From: Streptomyces finlayi | GTDB lineage: Bacteria > Actinomycetota > Actinomycetes > Streptomycetales > Streptomycetaceae | Assembly (NCBI RefSeq): GCF_014216315.1 | Contig: NZ_CP045702.1 | Coordinates: 4,154,001-4,218,000 of the forward strand | DNA length: 64,000 bases | Direction: 5' to 3' | In this document: piece after piece, positions 33,512 through 42,621 of the stretch | Numbering within the stretch: the stretch's first letter is position 1 | How the letters are laid out: each line of letters begins with the position of its first letter | Notes under the pieces: model-generated | Told to the model about the DNA's origin: nothing | Database searches by the model: none | The model's input: only the letters and a program-made list of their open reading frames with translations | Translations under genes and position numbers: made by a program

Positions 33512-35464
33512 TCAGTCCTCGGAGGAGGAGGGCAGCTGCGTCGTGATCAGGTCCATCACGGTCGAGTCGGCCAGCGTGGTGACGTCTCCGACCTCACGGT
33601 TCTCGGCGACATCGCGCAGCAGACGGCGCATGATCTTGCCGGAACGCGTCTTGGGCAGCTCGGCTACCGGCAGGACCCGCTTGGGCTTGGCGATCGGGCC
33701 GAGCGTCTTCCCGACGTGATTGCGCAGCTCCGCCACCAGTTCGTCCGATGTGGTGGCCGTGCCCCGCAGTATCACGAAGGCCACGATGGCCTGGCCCGTC
33801 GTCTCGTCGGCGGCGCCCACGACAGCGGCCTCCGCGACGGCGGGGTGCGACACGAGTGCGGACTCGACCTCGGTGGTCGAGATGTTGTGCCCGGAGACGA
33901 GCATGACGTCGTCGACCCGGCCCAGCAGCCAGATGTCGCCGTCCTCGTCCTTCTTGGCTCCGTCGCCCGCGAAGTACTTGCCTTCGAAGCGGGCCCAGTA
34001 GGTGTCGAGGAAGCGCTGGTCGTCGCCCCAGATGGTGCGGAGCATGGAGGGCCATGGCTCGGTGAGGACGAGGTAGCCGCCTCCGCCGTCCGGGACCTCG
34101 CGTGCCTCGTCGTCGACGACGGTGGCCGAGATACCGGGCAGCGCGCGCTGGGCCGAACCGGGCTTGGTCGCCGTGACCCCGGGCAGCGGCGAGATCATCA
34201 TCGCGCCGGTCTCGGTCTGCCACCAGGTGTCCACGATGGGGCACTTGTCGGCACCGATGTGCTTGCGGTACCACATCCACGCCTCGGGGTTGATCGGCTC
34301 ACCGACCGAACCGAGGATGCGCAGCGACGACAGGTCGAACTTGGCGGGGATGTCGTCACCCCACTTCATGAACGTCCGGATCGCGGTCGGCGCGGTGTAG
34401 AGGATGGTGACGCCGTACTTCTGCACGATCTCCCAGAAGCGCCCCTGGTGCGGGGTGTCGGGCGTGCCCTCGTACATGACCTGGGTGGCGCCGTTGGCCA
34501 GCGGCCCGTAGACGATGTACGAGTGCCCGGTGACCCAGCCGATGTCGGCGGTGCACCAGTAGACGTCGGTCGCGGGCTTGAGGTCGAAGACGGCGTGGTG
34601 GGTGTATGCCGCCTGGGTGAGGTAGCCGCCCGAGGTGTGCAGGATGCCCTTCGGCTTACCCGTCGTGCCCGAGGTGTAGAGGATGAAGAGCGGGTGCTCC
34701 GCCTCGAACGCCTCGGCGGTGTGCTCGGCGGACTGCCGGGCGGTGATTTCGTGCCACCAGACGTCGCGGCCCTCGGTCCACGCCGTGTCCTGGCCGGTGC
34801 GCCGCACCACGAGGACGTGCTCGACGGAAGCGATACGGGCGACGGCGTCGTCGACCGCGGGCTTGAGTGCGGAGGGCTGGCCCCGGCGGTAGCCGCCGTC
34901 GGCGGTGATGACGATCTTGGCGTCCGCGTCCTCGATGCGGGCTGCGATGGCGTCTGCGGAGAAGCCGCCGAAGACCACCGAGTGCGCGGCGCCGATGCGG
35001 GCGCAGGCCAGCATCGCGACGGCGGCCTCGGGGATCATGGGCAGATAGACGGCGACCCGGTCGCCCGCGACGACACCGAGTTCGGTGAGGGCGTTGGCGG
35101 CGCGGGAGACCTCGTCCTTCAGTTCCGCGTAGGTGATGGCGCGGGTGTCGCCCGGTTCGCCCTCGAAGTGGATGGCGACGCGGTCGCCGTTGCCCGCCTC
35201 GACGTGGCGGTCCACGCAGTTGTACGCGACGTTGAGCTTGCCGTCCGCGAACCACTTCGCGAAGGGCGGGTTGCTCCAGTCGAGCGTCTCGGTCGGCTCC
35301 GTGGCCCAGCTCAGGCGGCGGGCCTGCTCGGCCCAGAAGCCCAGCCGGTCCGCCTCGGCCTGCTCGTACGCCTCCGCTGTGACGTTGGCGTCGGCGGCCA
35401 GCTCGGCAGGCGGAGCGAACTTCCGCTCTTCCCGAAGCAGGTTGGCGAGGCTTTCGTTGCTCAC
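33512..35464 (-). CDS. acs: Acetyl-CoA synthetase
   Basis: The 650-residue AMP-forming ligase has the P-loop-like YTSGTTGKPKGI, the adenylate-site DTWWQTETGAMMI, GRVDDVMLVSGHNI and the C-terminal PKTRSGKIMRR with the lysine that is acetylated for regulation. It activates acetate to acetyl-CoA. The GTG at 35464 has GGGAG 5 bases upstream and gives the usual N-terminus VSNESLANLL; an ATG at 35506 is less likely. Confidence 0.94.
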   Translation of the reverse strand: MSNESLANLLREERKFAPPAELAADANVTAEAYEQAEADRLGFWAEQARRLSWATEPTETLDWSNPPFAKWFADGKLNVAYNCVDRHVEAGNGDRVAIHFEGEPGDTRAITYAELKDEVSRAANALTELGVVAGDRVAVYLPMIPEAAVAMLACARIGAAHSVVFGGFSADAIAARIEDADAKIVITADGGYRRGQPSALKPAVDDAVARIASVEHVLVVRRTGQDTAWTEGRDVWWHEITARQSAEHTAEAFEAEHPLFILYTSGTTGKPKGILHTSGGYLTQAAYTHHAVFDLKPATDVYWCTADIGWVTGHSYIVYGPLANGATQVMYEGTPDTPHQGRFWEIVQKYGVTILYTAPTAIRTFMKWGDDIPAKFDLSSLRILGSVGEPINPEAWMWYRKHIGADKCPIVDTWWQTETGAMMISPLPGVTATKPGSAQRALPGISATVVDDEAREVPDGGGGYLVLTEPWPSMLRTIWGDDQRFLDTYWARFEGKYFAGDGAKKDEDGDIWLLGRVDDVMLVSGHNISTTEVESALVSHPAVAEAAVVGAADETTGQAIVAFVILRGTATTSDELVAELRNHVGKTLGPIAKPKRVLPVAELPKTRSGKIMRRLLRDVAENREVGDVTTLADSTVMDLITTQLPSSSED

Positions 35465-35588
35465 GACTTCTCCCAGTCCCAGGGTGTCCGTTGTGTCCCG
35501 GGGCATAGCTCATCAGGCCCAAGGCCGGGTGACAAGTGTCTGCCGGGAATTGGTTTAGACCTGTGTTCTCGTGTATGGGGCCACAGAC

Positions 35589-35625
35589 CCCGCTTCCGCG
35601 AGCAGCTGGTGCGTGCGGAAGCGGG
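35589..35625. terminator. Hairpin upstream of acs
   Basis: CCCGCTTCCGC pairs with GCGGAAGCGGG over a 15-base loop, in the 452-base gap between the SulP-CA gene and acs. It may end an upstream transcript. Confidence 0.6.
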
Positions 35626-35671
35626 ACCACAAGGTCTCACGGACCGGGCGGGCAAGCGGTTCAGCCAGGGC

Positions 35672-35770
35672 GCGGTCGGCGCGGGCGTGCCGTTTAAGGA
35701 ACACGCGGTCGGCGCGGGCGTGCCGTTTAAGGAACACGCGGTCGGTTCGGGTGTGCCGTTAGGGGAAGGG
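35672..35770. repeat. 33-bp tandem repeat in the acs / SulP-CA gap
   Basis: Two identical 33-bp units (35672-35704, 35705-35737) are followed by a diverged third. The period is a multiple of three, and on the minus strand the units read as repeated VFLKRHARADR in one frame. There is no ribosome site or start that supports translation. Confidence 0.8.
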
Positions 35771-35916
35771 CGTGGTCGGTTCGGGCGTCTCCGCCCTGCC
35801 CGGACCTGCGCGCGCTGTGGGTGTGCCGCCCCGTCAGGCGTGCTCGCCGGCCGTGCCCTTCGCTCTGGTGTCCTCAGGCGTGCGTGCCGCCTGCCGTGCG
35901 TACCACCGTGCCTACT

Positions 35917-38475
35917 TCAGTCGTGGGCGCCGGCGTCGAGGGCCGTGCTGAGGCCGAGGCCGGGGCCGACCCGGTCGAAGACCTCGTCGGGACCTGTACC
36001 CGCGCTGGCCCCCTCGGCCAGCAGATACGCCTGGGCCTCGCCCACGTGGAAGTACATGCCGTGGAGCTCCAGCGTGCCGTCCGCCAGTCGGCGCGCTACC
36101 GATTCGTGTGCGCGCAGATGGTCCAACTGCTGGACCACATTGGTGAGGCAGAGCTGCTCCACCGCGTCGGCTGGCAGCCGACCGGAGATCCGGGCCCAGG
36201 AGTGGTGACGCGACGCCATCCGCTCCAGGCTCGGCAGCCCGTGCCGCAGCCAGCGCCACAGCGGAGTCCGGGGGGTGTGCGGCTCTGTGCTGAGCAGCGC
36301 CTGCATGGCGCCACAGCCAGAGTGCCCGCAGACGGTGATGGATCCGACCCTCAGCACATCCACCGCGTACTCAATGGCGGCGGCCACTGAGTCGTCGCCG
36401 CTTTCGGTGGTTTCCGTGTCCGGCGGCGGAACGAGATTTCCGACGTTCCGCACGGTGAAGAGGTCACCCGGGCCGCTCGACGTGATCATGCTGGTGACCA
36501 GCCGGGAATCGGCGCAGGTGATGAAGAGCTGGGAGGGGCGCTGGCCCTCGGCGGCCAGTCTGGCCAGCTCCTCACGGACCAGCGGAGCCGTATTGCGCTG
36601 GAACGAGCTGAGGCCGTTGAGCAGGCGGTGGGCTCCGGCCGGGCGGGCCCCGGACGGGCGTGGCGCGTCGCCCGCTGTCGCGCCTCGGGTGTCCGGACCT
36701 GTCGGCGCTTCGGCGCCGCCGACGCCGTCCAGGTCCCACGGCCCCGCTGCGCCTCGGCCCGTGGCGTCCTGCGCGGTGAACCCGGTGCGGGTGGCGGTGG
36801 TCTGCTCGGACCGGTCGTGGCAGTGGTGATTGCGCCAGGGGGTCCAGGGGCGGCAGCAGGAATGCGCCGCTGCCGGGGGCTCGGCGACCCGGGCGCCCGA
36901 TCTGCCGGTGAAGACGACCTGGCCGCCTTGGGCGAGCTGCGTACTGCGCCAGTCCTGGATCGTCTCGAATGCCGCGTGGTCCATGAAGAAGCCGTCCAGC
37001 TCGACAACCGCGTCGACCCCGTGAGGGAGCTGGCCGAGCATTCTGCTGAGCCGCGGCACGGCGAGGAACGTCAACTGGCCTCGCACGGTCACCAGATGGC
37101 GACCGTCCTGCTCCGTCACCGTGATTTTGGTGCGGGCCAGCCGGTGCAGTGCGACAGCCACCGCCACCGCGACGCCGAGGACCACGCCCTTCAGCACACC
37201 GAAGAGGACGACTCCGGTGATCGTCGCGCCGTACACCAGGAATTCGCGGTGCTTGTGGACGTTACGGATGTGGGCGAAGCTCACCATCTGGAGACCGACC
37301 ATCATGACCAGGGCGGCGAGCGCGGCCAGCGGAATCCACTCGAGCACCGTGACGAGCAGGGCCGCGGCGAGCAGCACCCAGACGCCGTGCAGCACGGTGG
37401 CCGCGCGGCCGGTCGCCCCCGCCCGCACATTCGCCGAACTGCGCACGGCGCCACCGGAGATCGGCAGGCCGCCGAGCAGGCCGGCCAGTGAGTTGGCGAT
37501 GCCCTGACCGCGCAACTCCCGGTCGAGGTCGGAGCGCCTGATCGGCTCATGGCCGGAGGGTCCACCGTCGGAACGGTCCGCCACGCGGTCCGCCGCCATC
37601 TTGTCCACGGCGACCGCAGCGAGCAGTGACTCCAGGCTGGCGACCAGCATGACGGTGAACACTGCGGTGGCCAGGGCGAGAACGGGACCCTGCGGCATCT
37701 CGGGCAGGGCGTGCGAGCGCCAGGACGGCAGGTCGACCCGGACGATTCCGGGGGTCGCGAGTGCGGCGACCGCGGTAGCGGTCACAACGGCGGCCAGCGC
37801 GGCCGGAATCCTGCGTACCGCCTGTCCGGCCCGCCCGGGGAGGCGCGGCCACAGCACCAGGACGGCGATGGTCAGTGCGCCGATCAGTGGTGCGGCCGGG
37901 CTGAGCCGCTCCAACTGGGCGGGCAGAGCGAGGACGTTGTCGACCACGGAGCTCTGGGGCGAGCCACCGAGCACGATGTGCAGCTGGGCCAAGGCGATGG
38001 CCACGCCGATCCCGGCGAGTGTGCCGTGCACGATGGCGGGGCTGACGGCGAGCGCACTGCGGGCCGCTCTGAGGGAGCCCAGCAGGATCTGCAGAAGTCC
38101 TGCGCCGATGGTGATCGCGCAGGTGGTGCGCCAGCCGTAGATCTGGATCAACTCTGCGGTGACGACGGTCAGTCCGGCCGAGGGGCCGCTGACCTGAAGC
38201 GGGGTGCCGCCGAGCAGTCCGGCGACGATGCCGCCGATGGCGGCGGATACCAGGCCGGCCTGGAGCGGGGCGTCCATGGCGACGGCGAGGCCGAGCGACA
38301 TGGGAACTGCGATGAGGAAGACGGTGATCGACGCCGACAGGTCGGCGCCGGCGATGCGGAAGCGGCGCCCGCCGGGAGGCGGTGGCGGGCTGTGCGGTCG
38401 CTTCATTCCTGAGGCCCGGGAAGGGCGCGAACTACGTGATGAGTGGTCGTTGCGGGTTGGGACGCAGGCAGACAT
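35917..38475 (-). CDS. SulP anion transporter fused to beta-carbonic anhydrase
   Basis: The 852-residue fusion has a SulP permease with 10 or more membrane helices (about 20-420; VSGPSAGLTVV and LLGGLPISGGAVRSSANVRA are family motifs), then a STAS domain (about 445-545), an Ala/Gly/Pro-rich linker and a beta-type carbonic anhydrase. The anhydrase zinc site is visible: C in ITCADSR, and H and C in CGHSGCGAM. Coupling HCO3- transport to CO2 hydration in one chain is a known Streptomyces arrangement. The start at 38475 has GGAGGA 9 bases upstream; an ATG at 38604 does not. Confidence 0.9.
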   Translation of the reverse strand: MSACVPTRNDHSSRSSRPSRASGMKRPHSPPPPPGGRRFRIAGADLSASITVFLIAVPMSLGLAVAMDAPLQAGLVSAAIGGIVAGLLGGTPLQVSGPSAGLTVVTAELIQIYGWRTTCAITIGAGLLQILLGSLRAARSALAVSPAIVHGTLAGIGVAIALAQLHIVLGGSPQSSVVDNVLALPAQLERLSPAAPLIGALTIAVLVLWPRLPGRAGQAVRRIPAALAAVVTATAVAALATPGIVRVDLPSWRSHALPEMPQGPVLALATAVFTVMLVASLESLLAAVAVDKMAADRVADRSDGGPSGHEPIRRSDLDRELRGQGIANSLAGLLGGLPISGGAVRSSANVRAGATGRAATVLHGVWVLLAAALLVTVLEWIPLAALAALVMMVGLQMVSFAHIRNVHKHREFLVYGATITGVVLFGVLKGVVLGVAVAVAVALHRLARTKITVTEQDGRHLVTVRGQLTFLAVPRLSRMLGQLPHGVDAVVELDGFFMDHAAFETIQDWRSTQLAQGGQVVFTGRSGARVAEPPAAAHSCCRPWTPWRNHHCHDRSEQTTATRTGFTAQDATGRGAAGPWDLDGVGGAEAPTGPDTRGATAGDAPRPSGARPAGAHRLLNGLSSFQRNTAPLVREELARLAAEGQRPSQLFITCADSRLVTSMITSSGPGDLFTVRNVGNLVPPPDTETTESGDDSVAAAIEYAVDVLRVGSITVCGHSGCGAMQALLSTEPHTPRTPLWRWLRHGLPSLERMASRHHSWARISGRLPADAVEQLCLTNVVQQLDHLRAHESVARRLADGTLELHGMYFHVGEAQAYLLAEGASAGTGPDEVFDRVGPGLGLSTALDAGAHD

Positions 38476-38757
38476 GTTCCCGTCTCCTCCGGGGCAGCGC
38501 GGTCGCGGAACGTGGGGACGCGGCCGTGGGTCACGGCGTGCAGCGGGGGGATTTCTCAACTCTCGGTAAACGAATCGTAATGCAGAGTAAAGAGATGCGT
38601 CCATGTTCTAGGGCAAATGGTCTGTTGAGAAACCCAATCGGGTGAATATGCAGTTTTTCATTCGGTCTGTCGTCCTGCTTTGTGGGGCTTGCGTGCGACG
38701 TTGGCCGCGCCGGTCGGCACTTCGACGCAAATAACCTGCAAGGAAGAGGGTGGGCGG

Positions 38758-40155
38758 ATGATGGCCGCCACGAAGAGGATCGTCATGGGTGTCATCGCGA
38801 CGGCGCTGGTCGCGGGTCTGGCGGGGTGCGCCGGCTCCGGCGCGGGGTCGGGGGCAGCCGGGTCAGGTGCCGAGCAGGGGGCCAACGGCCCTAAGGAGGA
38901 GGCACCGGGCGCCGCGCCCAAGAGCAAGGTCCAGCTCATCGGCGACGGATCCACCGCGTTCACCGGAGCGCAGCCGAAGCTTCCCGTGCCCAAGCGCCTG
39001 GCGCCCGGTCAGAAGCCGCCTCAGTTCGTGGTGTTCTCCTGGGACGGTGCGGGAGAGGACAGCCAGAGGCTGTTCTCGCACTTCCGCGAGGTGGCCAAGA
39101 AGAACAACGCGACGATGACGTACTTCCTCAGTGGCGTGTACCTGCTGCCGGAGGAGAAGCGGCACCTCTACAACCCGCCCCAGCACTCCGCGGGCCGTTC
39201 CGACATCGGCTTCAACGACACCAAGGGCATTCGCGACACCCTGACCGAACTGCGCGCCGCCTGGCAGGACGGCAACGAGATCGGCACCCACTTCAACGGC
39301 CACTTCTGCGGCAAGGACGGCGGGGTCGGGACCTGGTCCGTCGAGGAGTGGAAGAGCGAGATCCGCCAGGCGAAGTCCTTCGTGCAGAGCTGGAAGTCCA
39401 ACACCCCCGAGCTCAAGGCCGAGGCCCCGCTGCCCTTCGACTACGAGAAGGAACTCGTCGGCGGACGCACCCCCTGCCTGGAAGGGCAGGAGAATATGGT
39501 CGCCGCAGCCCGGACGATGGGCTTCCGTTACGACTCCAGCGGCGTCGGCAATCAGGTGTGGCCCAAGAAGAAGGGCGGCGTCTGGGACCTGCCTCTCCAG
39601 CTCGTCCCCGTACCGGGCCGCGCTTTCGAGACGCTTTCGATGGACTACAACTTCATGTTCAACCAGTCCGGAACGACCAAGGGCGACCCGGCCAAGCACG
39701 CGTACTGGGGCAACCAGATGCGTGACGGCCTGATCCAGGCATTCGACCGCTCGTACAACGGCAACCGGGCGCCGCTGATCATCGGCAACCACTTCGAGTC
39801 CTGGAACGGCGGCACGTACATGCGTGCCATCGAGGAGACGATCGAGACCGTCTGCCCGAAGGAGGGCGTGCGCTGCGTCTCCTTCCGGCAGCTCGTCGAC
39901 TGGCTCGACGCGCAGGACCCGGCGACGCTGGCCAAGCTCGGCACGCTCGGTGTCGGTGAGGCACCCAAGGAGCCCTGGGCCACATACCTCGCCCCGGTGT
40001 CCCCGGGAGAGCCGGCCGCCGAGCCCGCGAACGCCGAGCCCGCGAACGCCGAGCCCGCGAACGCCGAGCCCGCGAACGCCGAGCCCGCGAACGCCGAGCC
40101 TCTGAACGCCGAGCCCGCCGCCGAGGCGGACTCGGGCGAGCGGTCAGCCGGCTGA
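38758..40155 (+). CDS. Secreted lipoprotein with polysaccharide-deacetylase-like fold
   Basis: The 465-residue protein has a lipoprotein signal (KRIVMGVIATALVAGLAGC, lipobox LAGC). The body resembles NodB-type deacetylases: FSWDGAGEDSQRLFSHF where the catalytic Asp is expected, GTHFNGHFCG for the metal-binding histidines, and GFRYDSSG downstream. Catalytic competence is uncertain because the usual DDG and HSxxH patterns are only partly kept. The C-terminus has five EPANA repeats plus one variant. Two ATGs (38758, 38761) are possible, with AGAGG upstream of the first. Confidence 0.75.
   Translation: MMAATKRIVMGVIATALVAGLAGCAGSGAGSGAAGSGAEQGANGPKEEAPGAAPKSKVQLIGDGSTAFTGAQPKLPVPKRLAPGQKPPQFVVFSWDGAGEDSQRLFSHFREVAKKNNATMTYFLSGVYLLPEEKRHLYNPPQHSAGRSDIGFNDTKGIRDTLTELRAAWQDGNEIGTHFNGHFCGKDGGVGTWSVEEWKSEIRQAKSFVQSWKSNTPELKAEAPLPFDYEKELVGGRTPCLEGQENMVAAARTMGFRYDSSGVGNQVWPKKKGGVWDLPLQLVPVPGRAFETLSMDYNFMFNQSGTTKGDPAKHAYWGNQMRDGLIQAFDRSYNGNRAPLIIGNHFESWNGGTYMRAIEETIETVCPKEGVRCVSFRQLVDWLDAQDPATLAKLGTLGVGEAPKEPWATYLAPVSPGEPAAEPANAEPANAEPANAEPANAEPANAEPLNAEPAAEADSGERSAG
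40021..40110 (+). repeat. 15-bp coding tandem repeat (EPANA) in the lipoprotein gene
   Basis: GAGCCCGCGAACGCC occurs five times in a row, then once as GAGCCTCTGAACGCC. The exact DNA identity of the units suggests recent expansion. The product is a flexible acidic tail. Confidence 0.9.
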
Positions 40156-40255
40156 CCGCTCCAGCTGCTCGGCGGGTGAGGACGGGCGGCTTGGGGACGG
40201 TGAAGGCCCCCCGGAGCCGCCCACCTCACCGGACTGCGGCCTCTTCCGGTCAACG

Positions 40256-41251
40256 TCACGCGGGCTGGGCGGCGCCCGTCCGTGCGCACCGCTCGTCGAG
40301 CACGAAGGCGGGGTCGACCTGTGCGGCCAGGTCGGCGCCCGTCTTCGCGTTGCCCCAGCTTTCCGCGTTCTTCAGGTGGAAGTGGACCATCTGGCGCGTG
40401 TAGCGCTCCCAGTCGCGGTGTGCGTAGGAGTCCTCCGCGGCGTTCTGCAGGGCCTGCAGTGCCATCCGGTTGTCCGCCTCCAGCAGCTCGAACCGGGAGG
40501 GGCGGCCCTTCTCCATCGAGCGCACCCAGTCGGAGTGGCCGACTCCCACCAGCAGGTCGTCGCCCACCTCCGCCTGGAGGAAGTCCAGATCGTCCTGGCA
40601 CTGGACCTTGTTGCCGACCACTCTCAACGCGACGCCGAAGTCCCGGGCGTACTCCTTGTACTGGCGGTAGACCGAGACACCCTTCCGCGTGGGCTCCGCG
40701 ACCAGGAACGTCATGTCGAAGCGGGTGAACAGCCCGGAGGCGAACGAGTCCGACCCGGCGGTCATGTCGACCACCACGTACTCGTCCGGGCCGTCGATCA
40801 GATGGTTGAGGCACAGCTCCACGGCCCCGACCTTGGAGTGGTAGCAGGCCACGCCCAGGTCCGACTCGGTGAACGGCCCGGTGGCCATCAGCCGGATCTC
40901 CCCGTCGTCGAGCCGGACCGTACGCGCGCAGGCGTCGTAGACCGGGTTGTCCTCGCGGACACGCAGGAGTCGTGAGCCCGCGCCGGGCGGAGTCGTCTTG
41001 ATCATTGTCTCGGCGGAGGCGATACGCGGATTGCTGCCGCGCAGGTAGTCCTTGATGAGAGGAAGCTGCGCGCCCATGGCGGGCAGGGCGGCGGCCTCCT
41101 CGTCATCAAGGCCGAGCGCGGCTCCGAGGTGCTGGTTGATGTCGGCGTCGACCGCGACGACATGGGCTTCATTGGCAGCGAGGTGGCGGATGAAGAGCGA
41201 GGACAGCGTTGTCTTGCCGCTGCCGCCCTTCCCCACGAAAGCGATCTTCAT
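40256..41251 (-). CDS. MinD/CooC-like deviant-Walker ATPase
   Basis: The 331-residue protein opens with MKIAFVGKGGSGKTTLSSLF, the deviant Walker A of the MinD/ParA/CooC group. VVAVDADINQHLGAALGL and a Walker B region VVVDMTAGSDSF follow. CooC proteins insert nickel, and MinD-like members position other machinery; here the partner is unknown. The ATG at 41251 has AGG 5 bases upstream; a GTG two codons earlier has none. It is divergent from the Fic-like gene with 102 bases between them. Confidence 0.82.
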   Translation of the reverse strand: MKIAFVGKGGSGKTTLSSLFIRHLAANEAHVVAVDADINQHLGAALGLDDEEAAALPAMGAQLPLIKDYLRGSNPRIASAETMIKTTPPGAGSRLLRVREDNPVYDACARTVRLDDGEIRLMATGPFTESDLGVACYHSKVGAVELCLNHLIDGPDEYVVVDMTAGSDSFASGLFTRFDMTFLVAEPTRKGVSVYRQYKEYARDFGVALRVVGNKVQCQDDLDFLQAEVGDDLLVGVGHSDWVRSMEKGRPSRFELLEADNRMALQALQNAAEDSYAHRDWERYTRQMVHFHLKNAESWGNAKTGADLAAQVDPAFVLDERCARTGAAQPA

Positions 41252-41353
41252 GTTCACCTAGGGTAGTGGTCCGATCGCGGTGCGCTGTCGCACTTCGTGA
41301 AGAAGACCACTCCAAGGCGGTAAGGGGGTAGGGGGCGCGTAGCCTCGCTACTT

Positions 41354-42178
41354 ATGAGTACGACTCCCTCAGATCCGCTCGCCGCACTGGCCGCCCTGCC
41401 CGGTGTGACCGATGCCGTGGACTCCGTACGCAAGGCCGTGGACCGGGTGTACGGCCACCGTGTCATGCGGCGCCGGAGCAACGAGGTCACCGCGGAGGCG
41501 GCCCTGCGTGGCGCCCGCGGCTCCGCCGCGCTCTCGGGCGCCGACTGGAATCTGGAGGAGGTGCGCCGGCGCACCGACTTCAGAGGTGACGACGAGGCCC
41601 GCACGATCGGTGCGGCTCTGCGGCTGACCGCCGAAGCGGGGCAACTGCTTTCCATCTGGCGGCAGTCACCCCTCCGTGTCCTGGCCCGTCTGCACCTGGT
41701 GGCGGCCGGTGGCGCCTCTCCCGACGACACGGTCGGGCGGCCGAGGCTCGCAGGTGAGGCGGTCGACGAGCCGCTGATCGAGGCTCTGGTCCCGGATGCC
41801 GGAGAGGTGGCCGGCCGGCTGGAAGGGCTCTCCCAGCTGATCATCGCGGGCAGCGCGGCGCCCGCGCTGGTGTCCGCGGCGGTCGTGCATGGTGAGCTGC
41901 TGGCGCTGCGCCCCTTCGCCTCCCGAAACGGTCTGGTCGCCCGGACGGCCGAGCGGATCGTGCTGATCGGCAGTGGCCTCGACCCGAAGTCGATCTGCCC
42001 GGCCGAGGTGGGCCACGCGGAGCAGGGGCGGGCGGCCTACCTCGCGGCGTTCGAGGGATATCTGACGGGAACGCCGGAAGGTATGGCCGCCTGGATCGCG
42101 CACTGCGGTCGCGCGGTGGAGCTGGGTGTGCGGGAGTCGACCGCTGTCTGCGAGGCGATGCAGCGAGGCGCCGCGTGA
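41354..42178 (+). CDS. Fic-like protein with a degenerate active site
   Basis: The 274-residue protein is helical throughout and has ALRPFASRNGLVARTAERIV (184-203) where Fic AMP-transferases have H-P-F-x-x-G-N-G-R-x-x-R. The second half (NG, R) is kept but the catalytic histidine is replaced by Arg186 and the first glycine of the loop by Arg191. It is therefore unlikely to transfer AMP by the classical mechanism. Homologues at this locus are often labelled oxidoreductase, without evidence here. Confidence 0.7.
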   Translation: MSTTPSDPLAALAALPGVTDAVDSVRKAVDRVYGHRVMRRRSNEVTAEAALRGARGSAALSGADWNLEEVRRRTDFRGDDEARTIGAALRLTAEAGQLLSIWRQSPLRVLARLHLVAAGGASPDDTVGRPRLAGEAVDEPLIEALVPDAGEVAGRLEGLSQLIIAGSAAPALVSAAVVHGELLALRPFASRNGLVARTAERIVLIGSGLDPKSICPAEVGHAEQGRAAYLAAFEGYLTGTPEGMAAWIAHCGRAVELGVRESTAVCEAMQRGAA

Positions 42179-42290
42179 GGCGATGACGCTCGCTGATTCG
42201 TCTCACTGCCGCGTCTGCGGCCCGCTGGTTCCGCGGCTACAACCCGACCCGTGGTTCTTCCACGGCTGCGACTCACGGCCTCAAAGGGTT

Positions 42291-42318
42291 GCGGCGGTAC
42301 CGGTTCCGGTACCGCCGC
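42291..42318 (+). terminator. Hairpin after the Fic-like gene
   Basis: GCGGCGGTACCGG pairs perfectly with CCGGTACCGCCGC across a 2-base loop, 113 bases past the stop. The rest of the 443-base gap to the HAD gene holds nothing else I can support. Confidence 0.6.
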
Positions 42319-42621
42319 TGGCATGTCCGCCGGGTTACCAAGCGTCCTCTGTATATGCCCATCAGGTCGGGTACTTCGCCCGTGCCCTGGTGCGGCTGGC
42401 CCGTAATCGACGGGTCGACGTCGCGTGGGTGCCCAGTTTTCATGCGCGGTCCGTGGGGCCGTCCTGCGTGTAAAGGTGATCCTCTCGGATGTCCTTGGTC
42501 TCGCGGGCCGTTGACTCCTTTGTACTCCCCTTGGGGAGGAAGGGGAAGTAGTGGCCCGACTTCTTTACTTTTGGGTTGAAATGCGGGCGATTCGGGTGAG
42601 TGGGCAGGGCCTGGTGAGAGG

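Noticed and set aside
35672..35770. Possible CRISPR array or coding repeat
   Set aside because: The 33-bp units are contiguous with no spacers, and there is no start codon with a ribosome site.
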